Counted from the stretch's first letter, positions 1-8,753 are shown. The stretch: 64,000 nt of DNA from JABMNT01 sp048262655 (GCA_048262655.1 JBLXEY010000010.1:1-64000), one strand, 5' to 3'. Numbers and translations: made by a program. The notes: generated from the letters alone by a model not told the origin.

Positions 1-196
1 GCGTTTCATTATCCGTTTCCTTCTATCGTGGAACGGATCCTAACTTAAAATCGGGGACATTGCAGGGGAGCAGGTCACTTTCTACTCTAAAAGAGAAATT
101 AATTAAAAACCGAAAAAATCGACTAGAACAAATTGAGGGGCCAAAGAAAGCTTTCTTGCATTTGACAATTTACTATGAACAAATGATGGATAAAAG
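1..196. other. left-edge segment, no confident gene
   Basis: Frame 3 is open from base 3 to 245, but the predicted peptide is lysine-rich, unlike anything I recognise, and runs 49 bases into the acetyltransferase gene. Frame 1 is open only to a TAA at 46-48, so a few terminal codons of an upstream gene could lie there. No terminator or clear promoter is visible. The stretch is AT-rich compared with the flanking gene. Confidence 0.3.
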
Positions 197-694
197 ATGT
201 CTGACATTAAGAATAAGATATTCCCCCCCGACGAGCCGGAACTGACGATCCGTCTTGCTGTTAGCGCAGACAGCCGTAATGTGTGGGCGTGGAGAAACGA
301 TCCATTAACGCGGTCGAACTCGACTGATCAAACCGAGGTGACTTGGGACAGCCATATCTTCTGGTTTGAGGGGCTTCTCAAAGACCCTGACCGTAAACTT
401 TACATAGGTATCACAACGAAATCTGACGACCAAATCGGTATGGTCCGCTTCGATCGTAGTGAAGATGGGGGTTATTCAGAAGTTTCGATAAACCTGAATC
501 CGGCATGGCGCGGAAAAGGTATGGCATCCCTTTTGCTTTACTGTGCCATAGAAAAATATTCTCAAGAGTTTTCTGGCAAGCTCATTGCCAATATACGCCC
601 GAACAATAAGCCGAGTTTGTCGATCTTTCAGAAGTGTGGGTTTCGCGTTGATGGACGCCCGGCTGACATACTTGTATTAACAAGACAAGCCTAA
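197..694 (+). CDS. GNAT-family N-acetyltransferase, probably amino-sugar acetyltransferase
   Basis: A 165-residue GNAT-fold enzyme that would transfer acetyl from acetyl-CoA to an amine. The acetyl-CoA loop is visible as RGKGMASLLL near residues 95-105, and the C-terminal NIRPNNKPSLSIFQKCGF segment is typical of the fold's last helix and strand. It lies 58 bases upstream of a pseudaminic/sialic acid synthase gene on the same strand. In nonulosonic acid loci this position is often filled by PseH, which acetylates the 4-amino group of the PseC product, so an equivalent role is inferred. The substrate cannot be read from the sequence, so no symbol is assigned. The ribosome site before the ATG is weak. 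Confidence 0.8.
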   Translation: MSDIKNKIFPPDEPELTIRLAVSADSRNVWAWRNDPLTRSNSTDQTEVTWDSHIFWFEGLLKDPDRKLYIGITTKSDDQIGMVRFDRSEDGGYSEVSINLNPAWRGKGMASLLLYCAIEKYSQEFSGKLIANIRPNNKPSLSIFQKCGFRVDGRPADILVLTRQA

Positions 695-752
695 TACCGA
701 TCTTCGTGTCCTTTGCTGTAGGACATACGATATGTGAAATGAAGGAAAGCGA

Positions 753-1814
753 ATGCCGAGTTTGATCATCAATGACCGCCCCATCGGGAAAGGTAATCTT
801 CCCTATATTATTGCTGAAATGTCCGGCAATCATAACCAATCTTTTGAACAGGCGACGGCCATTGTAGATGCCGCCAAAAGAGTTGGGGCCAGCGCGATCA
901 AACTTCAGACATATACGGCGGACACCATAACCATCCCCTCATCTAACCCCGATTTTTTTATTAGCAATAGTGAGAGCCTTTGGCAGGGCGAAACGCTCTA
1001 TGATCTCTATAAACGCGCCTATACAGATTGGGATTGGATTTCGGAGATCATGAAATACGCCCATAATATCGGGATTGATTGCTTTAGCTCAGTCTTCGAT
1101 GAATCCTCTGTGGACTTTATGGAAGACCTCAACGCCTGTGCCTATAAGATAGCTTCCTTCGAGAATGGTCACCTACCTCTCATCCGCAAAGCGGCTAGCA
1201 CTAAAAAACCGTTGATCATTTCGACCGGGATGGCGACAGAAGATGAAGTCGATGAAGCCGCCCAGACGGCACGAGATGCGGGATGCGAACAGTTGGTTTT
1301 ACTTAAATGCACGTCAGATTATCCCGCGGACCCCAAAGATGCGAACCTGCTGACCCTCCCATATATGGCTGATAAATATAAATGTGTGGTTGGGCTTTCG
1401 GATCATACGCTTGGGGTTGGCACTGCAATCGCAAGTGTGGCGCTGGGAGCTTCAGTTATTGAAAAGCACTTCACCACATCGCGCGAGATGGAAGGCGTTG
1501 ATTCTGCTTTTTCTGCAGATGAAGCTGAAATGGCGTTGTTGGTCACCGAAGCCAATGTCGCCAGCGTCGCTTTAGGGCAAGTGAGCCTGAATGCGACGCA
1601 GAATGAAGAAAAGTCTCGACAGTTTCGCCGGTCAATCTATGCGACGCAACCGATCAAAAAAGGAGAGGTCTTTTCCGAGGCAAACATTCGAATCATTCGC
1701 CCTGGATATGGCTTACATCCCCGTCACTATGAAACCTTGCTTGGCCGAACTGCCAACCAAGCCTATGAAGCAGGAACGCGGATCGGCCCCTCTGCATTGA
1801 GCGATCCTGCGTAA
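753..1814 (+). CDS. pseI: pseudaminic acid synthase (NeuB/PseI family)
   Basis: A 353-residue enzyme of the N-acetylneuraminate/pseudaminate synthase family, which condenses phosphoenolpyruvate with a six-carbon amino sugar to make a nonulosonic acid. The N-terminal TIM-barrel shows IIAEMSGNHNQS, the KLQTYTADT strand and GLSDHTLG followed by IEKHFT. The C-terminal 65 residues form an antifreeze-like SAF domain, with RSIYA and a late RPGYG motif. The QTYTADT and GNHNQS forms fit PseI better than NeuB, but the substrate is inferred. A good site (AAGGAAAG) precedes the ATG. With the upstream acetyltransferase it looks like the 3' end of a flagellin- or surface-glycan sugar operon. Confidence 0.85.
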   Translation: MPSLIINDRPIGKGNLPYIIAEMSGNHNQSFEQATAIVDAAKRVGASAIKLQTYTADTITIPSSNPDFFISNSESLWQGETLYDLYKRAYTDWDWISEIMKYAHNIGIDCFSSVFDESSVDFMEDLNACAYKIASFENGHLPLIRKAASTKKPLIISTGMATEDEVDEAAQTARDAGCEQLVLLKCTSDYPADPKDANLLTLPYMADKYKCVVGLSDHTLGVGTAIASVALGASVIEKHFTTSREMEGVDSAFSADEAEMALLVTEANVASVALGQVSLNATQNEEKSRQFRRSIYATQPIKKGEVFSEANIRIIRPGYGLHPRHYETLLGRTANQAYEAGTRIGPSALSDPA

Positions 1815-1932
1815 CCGGCGACAGGTTAGCTTCATAAAATTTTTACGCTCGACGGGCTACCCGCAGTTGTTATCTCAGAAACAAGTCCAAGCCCCCACGC
1901 GATAGCATGTCCAACCAAGCTTCAGCTTTGGT

Positions 1933-2094
1933 TTACTTGCTCTTAACAACCAGCCACAAGGCGTGGATCATACCGGGCACGAAGAAACAAAGTGTTAGAA
2001 TAAGATTAAGCCAAAAATGAAGGCCGATACCGACCGTCAGGAAAGCAGCAAGTGGCGGGATAAAAATGGCGATGATGATACGAAGAATGTCCAA
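1933..2094 (-). CDS. Pmp3/YqaE family small membrane protein
   Basis: A 53-residue, very hydrophobic peptide with two membrane helices, beginning (L/M)DILRIIIAIFIPPLAAF and ending IHALWLVVKSK. The IPPLA in helix 1, the WLN turn and the PGMIHALW in helix 2 are the signature of the Pmp3/YqaE (UPF0057) proteolipid family, linked in other organisms to membrane potential and salt or cold stress. The only in-frame start is TTG at 2092-2094, since a TAG lies four codons upstream, and AGGGG sits seven bases before it. It stands alone between pseI and slyX. Confidence 0.88.
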   Translation of the reverse strand: MDILRIIIAIFIPPLAAFLTVGIGLHFWLNLILTLCFFVPGMIHALWLVVKSK

Positions 2095-2183
2095 GACAGG
2101 CCCCTAAGTTCTGTGTAAATCTAATGTTAATTTAACGTGATGCATCACACGATGGCAACCAGCAATCGAAAGCAAGATACCTT

Positions 2184-2393
2184 ATGGCAAACGAACAGGA
2201 AAAAGTCGTCGAACTTGAGATGCGAATGTCAGAGTTAGAACATGCATTCGACGAGCTAAGTGACATGGTCAGCAAACAATGGCGCACCATTGACGCGCTA
2301 AAAGCCAAAATCGGCTCTCTCGAGAGCCAGTTGGAAGGAAAACAAGATCGCGCAGATGGCTCAGACGAGCACCAACGCCCTCCCCACTACTAG
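2184..2393 (+). CDS. slyX: SlyX family protein
   Basis: A 69-residue protein that is almost entirely a heptad coiled coil, with leucine spacing in VVELEMRMSELEHAFDELSD and the family's characteristic proline-tyrosine ending RPPHY. SlyX proteins are small and cytoplasmic and have no established biochemical role. It faces the Hpt gene convergently with five bases between the two stop codons. Length and C-terminal motif match the family. Confidence 0.85.
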   Translation: MANEQEKVVELEMRMSELEHAFDELSDMVSKQWRTIDALKAKIGSLESQLEGKQDRADGSDEHQRPPHY

Positions 2394-2398
2394 GATAC

Positions 2399-2893
2399 TC
2401 AGGCCCCATAATTCGCCCGAAGAGCGATTTTATTGCGAAGAGCTTGCAGAAGCTCCGCCAATTGATCGGCTAACTCTGGCTGATCCCCTTTCAGACCTTG
2501 GCGAAAAACCGCTTTCATTGCCATAATATGGACTCTGATCACATCCAATTCGTCTGACGTCAATTGTTTGCGACCTTCGATGAACTTACACAGCGAATCA
2601 GCAACAGCGGTAATGAGCCCAAAGCCAAATGAACCACCCTGCCCCCGAATTTCATGTGCGATGTCAAACATCTCAATGATCTCGTTTTTTTCAAACTCGC
2701 GATTTGAAGAAATTTTCTGAAATTTCTGCCAGAGAGCTTCAAGATCATCGACAGCCCACCCTTGGTAATCATCACTCAAATCTCCGGCCGCGTTCAAAGC
2801 CTGCATAATCGCCTGCTCAGGCGTCGGTCCGCCGGACTTCGGGACTTTTCGACTGATATGTCTCGGTGGTCGGATAATTGATGTTTCAGCCAC
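2399..2893 (-). CDS. Hpt-domain phosphotransfer protein
   Basis: A 164-residue cytoplasmic protein whose central helices carry the likely phospho-accepting histidine, H80 in AHEIRGQGGSFGF, the position of HxxKG in classical Hpt domains. It has arginine in place of the usual lysine. The C-terminal part is helical and leucine-rich, and no kinase or receiver domain is present. It follows a single-domain response regulator by 23 bases in the same direction, so phosphoryl exchange between the two is likely. No histidine kinase is adjacent, so an orphan or hybrid kinase elsewhere probably feeds the pair. Confidence 0.8.
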   Translation of the reverse strand: MAETSIIRPPRHISRKVPKSGGPTPEQAIMQALNAAGDLSDDYQGWAVDDLEALWQKFQKISSNREFEKNEIIEMFDIAHEIRGQGGSFGFGLITAVADSLCKFIEGRKQLTSDELDVIRVHIMAMKAVFRQGLKGDQPELADQLAELLQALRNKIALRANYGA

Positions 2894-2916
2894 TCGGATA
2901 TTCCTTAGCGTTCTCG

Positions 2917-3411
2917 TCAGCTTGGCCGGTTTCGACGCTCACCACCCATAAATTCGCCACCACGTGAAGTCCGGCGATCCGGACCAAAGTATTTACCGTT
3001 GCGAATGAATGGCCTGTTGTCGTCAACAACAGCCACCAACCGTTTGTAAAGCGATTGTGCACTTAAAGGCTTGGCAAGAAAAGCTGAAATCCCAGCATCC
3101 CGTGCCTGCTTCACTCGGTGAAGTTCAGTGTATCCAGTTAACATTATGATGGGAACATAAGGATTAGGTGAATCATCTCCCATCCGAACTTTTTCGATGA
3201 AGTCCAATCCGCTCGTCGGCGGCATGTTCCAGTCAGTGATCACCAGATCCGGGTCGAATTGCTGCATACAGGCAAACGACTGATCCGTATCGATTGCCTC
3301 TTCCACATTCTTAATGCCAAAACCGCTTAAGAATGTTTTCAGCAACGAGCGCATCTGTCGACTATCGTCACAAATTAAAACCCTCAGGTTCTGAAAATCA
3401 TATCCGCTCAC
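2917..3411 (-). CDS. CheY-like single-domain response regulator with Arg-rich tail
   Basis: A 164-residue protein with an N-terminal receiver domain: the acidic pair D15-D16, phospho-acceptor D60 in VITDWNMP, the TGY switch region near 92-94, and K114 in FLAKPL. The last 30 residues hold a repeated GPDRR...GGERR element outside the receiver fold, so it is not a plain CheY. The start is probably GTG. A promoter-like pair (TTGAAA, 17 bases, TATTGC) lies about 50 bases upstream at 3462-3490. It is cotranscribed with the Hpt gene. The output is unknown; phosphorelay shuttling or protein-protein control is more likely than DNA binding. Confidence 0.85.
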   Translation of the reverse strand: MSGYDFQNLRVLICDDSRQMRSLLKTFLSGFGIKNVEEAIDTDQSFACMQQFDPDLVITDWNMPPTSGLDFIEKVRMGDDSPNPYVPIIMLTGYTELHRVKQARDAGISAFLAKPLSAQSLYKRLVAVVDDNRPFIRNGKYFGPDRRTSRGGEFMGGERRNRPS

Positions 3412-3461
3412 TTTTGGGCCTTACACTCTCATAACAAGTACTCTATTCAAGTATGCGCACT

Positions 3462-3490
3462 GCAATACCAACGAATCCAACAATTTTCAA
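3462..3490 (-). promoter_or_regulatory. candidate sigma70 promoter for the response regulator/Hpt pair
   Basis: On the minus strand TTGAAA (3485-3490) and TATTGC (3462-3467) are separated by 17 bases and point toward the response regulator start at 3411. The -35 element matches well and the -10 moderately. This is motif matching only. Confidence 0.4.
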
Positions 3491-3521
3491 CGTCACATTT
3501 GTTTATAGTTATGAACACTTG

Positions 3522-3543
3522 AAACCTTTTCTAGGTTTATAAT
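3522..3543 (+). promoter_or_regulatory. inverted repeat adjoining a TATAAT box before the ABC exporter
   Basis: AAACCT (3522-3527) and AGGTTT (3533-3538) form an inverted repeat with a five-base gap, and its right arm runs into TATAAT at 3538-3543. The box lies about 80 bases before the exporter ATG. No good -35 element accompanies it, so activator or repressor control is possible. Confidence 0.3.
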
Positions 3544-3624
3544 CACAGTATAGATGGAAAAACATCCAATTGCCCTTATATACATGGCTCTTATCTGAGA
3601 CACTATGAGAGTAAAACGCCCGCA

Positions 3625-5499
3625 ATGCGCCCCATGGCCGACACTCAATTTTCTACCGGTGCCCGAAACGACTGGCAAACGATTCGCAGTCTGGCACCCT
3701 ATATGTGGCCTGCCGGAGAAGCTGGATTGCAAGCCCGCGTTGTTGCCGCGATGCTTTTCCTTGTCCTCGCAAAAGCGACAAACGTTGCGGTACCGATCTT
3801 CTACAAACAAGCTGTCGACAGCCTTACAGGTGAGCCATCGGCAGTGCTGATTGTTCCCGTCTCACTTCTCCTGATATACGGAGCCACTCGTGTCCTCTCT
3901 CAAGCCTTTGGCGAACTCCGGGATGCTGTCTTTCAACGTGTCGCTCAAAGAGCAATTCGCCTCGCGGGCCTAAAGACATTCCGTCATTTACACAGACTTT
4001 CGCTTCGTTTTCATCTGGCCAGGAAAACCGGCGGCATTAGTCGGGCCATTGAGCGTGGCACCAAGGGCATTGAATTTTTGCTTCGGTTTATGCTGTTCAA
4101 TATTTTGCCAACCCTTCTTGAGATTGCCCTGACCTGCGGCATCCTGTGGAAGCTATATGGCATAAGTTTCGCGCTCATCACATTGGGAACCTTAATCGCC
4201 TATATCATTTGGACATTAGGCGTCACAGAATGGCGCTTAAAATATCGTCGGGTGATGAACGAAACCGATAGCGAAGCCAATACCAAAGCAATCGATAGCC
4301 TCCTCAACTTCGAAACAGTCAAATACTTTGGCAATGAAGACCATGAGGCCAAACGTTTCGATTCGGCCTTACAAGCCTATGAACAGGCTGCCGTCAAAAG
4401 CGGATCGTCCCTTGCGTTACTCAATATCGTGCAAGGCGTTATTATTGCCACAGGTGTCACAGCATCAATGCTTCTCGCCGCGCAAGGTGTCGTTGACGGC
4501 GAAATGACAATTGGCGATTTTGTTCTTGTTAATGCCTATCTAATCCAACTTTTCATGCCCCTTAATTTTCTGGGGTTTGTCTATAGAGAGATCAAGCGCT
4601 CCCTTACCGACATGGAATCAATGTTTACCCTGTTGAGAGAGCAAGCCGAAGTCGAGGATGCCCTCGACGCCAAACCGCTCATCCTAAAAGGTGGCGAAGT
4701 CGCCTTTGAGAATGTCAGTTTTCGATATGAAGATCGACGTTCGATTCTTGAAAACGTGTCGTTTTCGGTGGGGTCTGGAAAATCAGTTGCGCTCGTTGGT
4801 TCCAGCGGCTCCGGAAAATCAACAATTTCGCGGCTGCTATTTCGTTTTTATGACGCGAATGAAGGTACGATTTCCATTGATGGTCAGAACATCAAGGCCG
4901 TTACACAGAGCTCCTTGCGATCAGCCATCGGCATGGTTCCGCAAGATACCGTACTTTTCAACGATACGATCTACTACAATATTGCTTACGGGCGTCCCGA
5001 TGCATCGCCCGCTGAAATTGAAGAAGCTGCGAGAATGGCGCGAATCCACGACTTTATTATGTCTTTGCCCGACCAGTATCAATCAACCGTGGGCGAGCGC
5101 GGATTAAAACTTTCGGGCGGAGAAAAACAGCGTGTCGCCATTGCGCGGACGATCCTGAAACGCCCGCACATCCTGGTTTTCGATGAAGCAACTTCCGCTC
5201 TCGACAGTCGCACTGAGCAGGAAATTCTGACTTCGCTGCGAGAAGTATCGCAAGATCACACGACACTGACCATTGCCCACCGACTTTCAACCATTATCGA
5301 CGCCAACGAGATATTGGTCCTTGATGCTGGTAAAATAGCGGAACGGGGCACACATGCGGAATTAATTGCGCGCGACGGCAAATATAAAGATATGTGGGAT
5401 CGTCAACGTGAGGCTGCCAAGGCGCAAGAGGCGCTCTTAAAAGTGACAGACGAAACAGGTGCTGAAGCGCCTATAATCGCCCCATCGCAAAAGATTTAG
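3625..5499 (+). CDS. Atm1/HMT1-type ABC exporter, fused permease and ATPase
   Basis: A 624-residue half-transporter. Residues about 30-330 are six membrane helices of the exporter fold, and residues about 350-600 are the ATPase, with Walker A GSSGSGKST, the Q-loop, signature LSGGEKQR, Walker B ILVFDEATS and a switch histidine in IAHRLS. NETDSEANTKAIDSLLNFETVKYFGNE is the conserved stretch of the mitochondrial Atm1/ABCB7 and bacterial NaAtm1 group, which export glutathione-linked sulfur or metal compounds as dimers. A link with the Fe-S operon 10 kb away is attractive but not shown. The stop codon interlocks with that of convergent mnmA. Confidence 0.9.
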   Translation: MRPMADTQFSTGARNDWQTIRSLAPYMWPAGEAGLQARVVAAMLFLVLAKATNVAVPIFYKQAVDSLTGEPSAVLIVPVSLLLIYGATRVLSQAFGELRDAVFQRVAQRAIRLAGLKTFRHLHRLSLRFHLARKTGGISRAIERGTKGIEFLLRFMLFNILPTLLEIALTCGILWKLYGISFALITLGTLIAYIIWTLGVTEWRLKYRRVMNETDSEANTKAIDSLLNFETVKYFGNEDHEAKRFDSALQAYEQAAVKSGSSLALLNIVQGVIIATGVTASMLLAAQGVVDGEMTIGDFVLVNAYLIQLFMPLNFLGFVYREIKRSLTDMESMFTLLREQAEVEDALDAKPLILKGGEVAFENVSFRYEDRRSILENVSFSVGSGKSVALVGSSGSGKSTISRLLFRFYDANEGTISIDGQNIKAVTQSSLRSAIGMVPQDTVLFNDTIYYNIAYGRPDASPAEIEEAARMARIHDFIMSLPDQYQSTVGERGLKLSGGEKQRVAIARTILKRPHILVFDEATSALDSRTEQEILTSLREVSQDHTTLTIAHRLSTIIDANEILVLDAGKIAERGTHAELIARDGKYKDMWDRQREAAKAQEALLKVTDETGAEAPIIAPSQKI

Positions 5500-6620
5500 G
5501 CGGCGGCAGCCACCATTTCTTCGCGCTTTATCCAGCCGCCCCCCAATACCCGTTCACCTTGATAGAGGACGCATGCCTGTCCCGGCGCGACACTGTCGAG
5601 GGGTTCGTCCGGAATGACACGATAGCGTCCGTTACCATCATGAAAAACACGAGCAGAAGACGGCGTCGACGCTGATCGAATTTTGATCTCAACTGGCAAA
5701 CCATCCTCTGGAAGGGTTTCACTACCTAACCAATTCATGTCTGCCACATGAATTTGCGACACAAGAAGCGCTGAACGGGGACCAACAATAACCTGACGAT
5801 TATCCGCGTCGACACGGACCACATAAAGTGGATCCGCAGCAGAAACACCAAGCCCCCGCCGCTGACCAACGGTATAACGAATGATACCATCGTGCTGCCC
5901 CAAGATACGCCCATCAATATGAACGATATCGCCCGGATCACAGGCACCGGGCCTTAATTTTTCAACTAAATCCGCATAATTTCCATTGGGAACAAAACAA
6001 ATGTCCTGGCTGTCGGGCTTGTCCGCAACAGGCAGATCAAAGCGCCCGGCCAGTTCCCGAGTTTGGGTCTTATCCATATCACCCAGTGGAAAACGCAAAA
6101 AGTCTAACTGTTCCTTGGTCGTCGCAAAAAGAAAATAACTTTGGTCTTTAGACAAATCACGTGCCCGATGCATTTCAGAACCTTCTGCCCCTAAAACACG
6201 CCGGACGTAATGTCCCGTCACCAAGACATCACCCTCCAAGTCTTTTGCCGTAGCTAATAGATCGCGAAACTTTACTGTTTGATTGCAACGTACACAGGGG
6301 ATCGGCGTTTCACCTCGCAAATAAGAGTCGGCAAAATCATCGATAACTTCTTCCCGAAACCGGTTTTCGTAATCAAGCACGTAATGAGGTATACCAACCG
6401 AATCAGCGACTCTTCGGGCATCACGAATATCTTGCCCGGCACAACACGCCCCCTTTTTTGCAAGCGCGGCACCGTGATCATAGAGTTGCAAGGTAACGCC
6501 AACCGCATCGTATCCGGCATCGGCCATAAGCGCGGCGGTCACGGACGAATCAACGCCACCTGACATTGCCACGATGACACGGGTCTTGGATTCTGGTTTA
6601 TCTATTCCGAGCGAGTTCAT
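5496..6620 (-). CDS. mnmA: tRNA-specific 2-thiouridylase MnmA
   Basis: MnmA adenylates C2 of the wobble uridine in tRNA-Lys, -Glu and -Gln and replaces the oxygen with sulfur delivered from a desulfurase relay. The PP-loop SGGVDSSVTA is near the N-terminus. The catalytic cysteine pair appears as PCVRCNQ and, later, DSQDICFVPNGNY, and the C-terminal beta-barrel carries RYRVIPDEPLDSVAPGQACVLY. I place the start at the ATG giving MNSLGIDKPESKTRVIVAMSGG, which resembles alphaproteobacterial homologues; a TTG ten codons upstream (6650) is the alternative. The gene ends over the exporter's stop codon. Confidence 0.93.
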   Translation of the reverse strand: MNSLGIDKPESKTRVIVAMSGGVDSSVTAALMADAGYDAVGVTLQLYDHGAALAKKGACCAGQDIRDARRVADSVGIPHYVLDYENRFREEVIDDFADSYLRGETPIPCVRCNQTVKFRDLLATAKDLEGDVLVTGHYVRRVLGAEGSEMHRARDLSKDQSYFLFATTKEQLDFLRFPLGDMDKTQTRELAGRFDLPVADKPDSQDICFVPNGNYADLVEKLRPGACDPGDIVHIDGRILGQHDGIIRYTVGQRRGLGVSAADPLYVVRVDADNRQVIVGPRSALLVSQIHVADMNWLGSETLPEDGLPVEIKIRSASTPSSARVFHDGNGRYRVIPDEPLDSVAPGQACVLYQGERVLGGGWIKREEMVAAAA

Positions 6621-6670
6621 GTCGGCAATATAGGGGCTTCTTTTGCCCAAACAAGGCCAAATCCAAAGGA

Positions 6671-7375
6671 TTAGTAACCCGCGGGCGAGAGTGCATCAAG
6701 TGTTTGGGATTTATAGTCACGCCGATAGAGGACCAACAGAACCCAAATCGAGGCAATCACAAAGGCCCAGGGTTGAACAAACCAAGTCAAAGTGGCAAGC
6801 CCAAAGTAATAGGCCCGCAAACCTCTGTTGAAAGTACCCGATGCACGGGTCAAGACACGTGCCGTCCGTACCGGGTAGTCCGCTAGGACTTTATCGTCGC
6901 AATCGCCCCGCCAAGGGGCTGCGCCAATCAGGATCAGCGAATAATTGAACTGTCGCAGGCACCAGGCAAACTTAAAAAAGGCGTAAACAAAAACGCCCAA
7001 CAGGACAAATACCTTTATCTCCAGCAGTTCCCGCGACGTTTCAACAGCAAATGACAGGCCGGAAATGACGGTCATCATCCGGTCAATATTACCAAGCATT
7101 GCAACGATACCTGCCATGATCAGAAGTGTCGTCGAGGCAAACAAGGTGCCACTACGGATGTGGGCAACAACAATGTTCACGTCCGGCATTCGTATCTCGC
7201 GAAACAACATCCGTTTCATCCACTGTATACGGTGATTATGCATTACCCTAGCAACTTCACGCTTATCCCAGCTCAAACGATCCGCAATCAAGGTGTAAGC
7301 CATCCAGCTCAAAACCATCCAAGCGAAAGCGACAAAGTCCATTGTTGGTATGTTCGTGAGAGAACTAAACATCAT
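6671..7375 (-). CDS. DUF599 family membrane protein
   Basis: A 234-residue integral membrane protein with four or more hydrophobic segments, near residues 10-30, 75-100, 120-145 and 195-225. The N-terminal LSWMAYTLIADR, the central KFAWCLRQFNYSLILIGAAP and NRGLRAYYFGLATLTWFVQPW are hallmarks of DUF599, a family without known function. It lies upstream of mnmA in the same direction with a short gap, so the two may be cotranscribed. A second start at the following ATG is possible. Confidence 0.85.
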   Translation of the reverse strand: MMFSSLTNIPTMDFVAFAWMVLSWMAYTLIADRLSWDKREVARVMHNHRIQWMKRMLFREIRMPDVNIVVAHIRSGTLFASTTLLIMAGIVAMLGNIDRMMTVISGLSFAVETSRELLEIKVFVLLGVFVYAFFKFAWCLRQFNYSLILIGAAPWRGDCDDKVLADYPVRTARVLTRASGTFNRGLRAYYFGLATLTWFVQPWAFVIASIWVLLVLYRRDYKSQTLDALSPAGY

Positions 7376-7509
7376 TGCCTCTATCAGAAAAACATTTATA
7401 TACAGATACTTAGCAAAGGCTGCTCCATGAGTTAAGCCATTATTGCATAGCTGATATACGCCCTTTCTTCATTGTTTGGAAGGACCTCATATGGTTTAAC
7501 AGTCCTGCA

Positions 7510-7893
7510 ATGGAAACGAATTCTAACATCACTTTGAAACCAACGCTTACAACGGCACTCCTGCGCGGCGTTCGTCGCACTTGCCCACAATGTGGCAAGG
7601 GACGCACTCTTCATTCTTATTTGAAGGTAAATGCGGCGTGTTCAGAGTGTGGCGAAGCGCTGGGCCATATTCGTGCAGATGATTTCCCCCCCTATTTGAC
7701 CATTGTCATTGTAGGTCACATCATTGTTCCCTTGTTACTCATCAGTGAAAAACAACTAACGCCACCAACTTGGGTTCAGATGACGTTTTGGCCGCTGGCC
7801 GCGTTGGCGCTGCTTTTGGTTCTATTACCCATTTGCAAGGGATTCTGCGTCAATTTGATGTGGCATTTGGGTCTGGTTGGCGACGAGAACTAG
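7510..7893 (+). CDS. DUF983 family zinc-ribbon membrane protein
   Basis: A 127-residue protein. Two CxxC pairs, CPQCGKG and CSECGE, form a likely zinc ribbon, followed by RADDFPPYLTI and two membrane helices (about 63-80 and 92-112). The RADDFPPY motif is diagnostic of DUF983, whose function is unknown; some members lie near cytochrome oxidase genes, but this one does not. It is divergent from the DUF599 gene and is followed by an AT-rich gap before the MarR-like gene. Confidence 0.85.
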   Translation: METNSNITLKPTLTTALLRGVRRTCPQCGKGRTLHSYLKVNAACSECGEALGHIRADDFPPYLTIVIVGHIIVPLLLISEKQLTPPTWVQMTFWPLAALALLLVLLPICKGFCVNLMWHLGLVGDEN

Positions 7894-7948
7894 AAGCGCC
7901 TTTTCGACTTTTCGTTGATTGTATATTATCGTTAAAGCTGATCGCACA

Positions 7949-7977
7949 TTGATCCAGGCTCTGTATTCAGTTGTATA
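7949..7977 (+). promoter_or_regulatory. candidate promoter for the MarR-like gene
   Basis: TTGATC (7949-7954) and TGTATA (7972-7977) are spaced by 17 bases, with an overlapping TATAAA two bases further on. They lie about 135 bases upstream of the TTG start at 8112, in AT-rich DNA. Motif matching only. Confidence 0.35.
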
Positions 7978-8111
7978 AAAAAATAAAAACTACCTTTGGT
8001 TCAACAACCGACCTAAATTGTCTTTATTTTATGCGGCGTAACATCAGAATGAATACAACAAAAAGGATTACCCGACGATAAAGAAACAATCCTGAAGGGA
8101 GTGGGAATATC

Positions 8112-8753
8112 TTGGACCAAAAGACTGGCAGATTGCCTTTAGGACTCGAACAGAAAGTCATCGCACATATTCTTCGGTACGATTTGCACTTTCATCAGTC
8201 GTTGGTCCATCCGTTTAAGGCAAAAATTCAAGAGTGTTCATCTGAGGCAAACGAATTACATATCAGTCGTACGACATGGCGGGTTATACATTTCTTGTGT
8301 CAGGCGCATCTGACAGGTGACCCTGTGTCCCTGAGCGATGTTTTTCTCAGTATCGGCGTGTCCAAAGGTACAGCAATATCCTGCCTGAATAGTTTGGAGT
8401 CCTGGGGCGTCATAGAAAAAACAAGCGCGGATGGCGACAGAAGACGCTTAAACATTCAATTTTGTACAATTTATGAAGACTTAATTGCACGTTTTTTGTG
8501 TTATTGGGCTGAACGATATTCTCAAGAAATAGAACCACAAGAATACGCGGGTGAAGATGTCGATGGGCAATCAATAAAGGGGCAGTTGACGCCGCATATT
8601 AGACGTCGACTGAAAATGATCCTTACAAATGCGGAAATGATAGAAACCCAAGCGCTTGGGCCGGTCCAACCTGCGGGCTATGTGCGCTACGCCAATGACA
8701 TTACATCACTGGTTTCTGAAATGCTGGGTGAGACTAAAAATGAGACGGCGTAA
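8112..8753 (+). CDS. MarR-like winged-helix transcriptional regulator
   Basis: A 213-residue protein whose middle part (about 50-125) reads as a winged helix: RTTWRVIHFLCQ, then the recognition helix SVSKGTAISCLNSLESWGVIEKT, then a wing with DGDRRR. This resembles MarR regulators, but the flanking helical extensions are longer than in classical members. It starts at TTG with GAAGGGAG 11-17 bases upstream. It heads a same-strand series with the HD-GYP regulator and two sensor kinases, so local control is plausible. A perfect 17-base palindrome in the next intergenic region is a candidate binding site. Its ligand is unknown. Confidence 0.7.
   Translation: MDQKTGRLPLGLEQKVIAHILRYDLHFHQSLVHPFKAKIQECSSEANELHISRTTWRVIHFLCQAHLTGDPVSLSDVFLSIGVSKGTAISCLNSLESWGVIEKTSADGDRRRLNIQFCTIYEDLIARFLCYWAERYSQEIEPQEYAGEDVDGQSIKGQLTPHIRRRLKMILTNAEMIETQALGPVQPAGYVRYANDITSLVSEMLGETKNETA

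Noticed and set aside
60..245. 61-residue ORF at the left edge
   Set aside because: Lysine-rich, no family resemblance, and it overlaps the acetyltransferase start by 49 bases.
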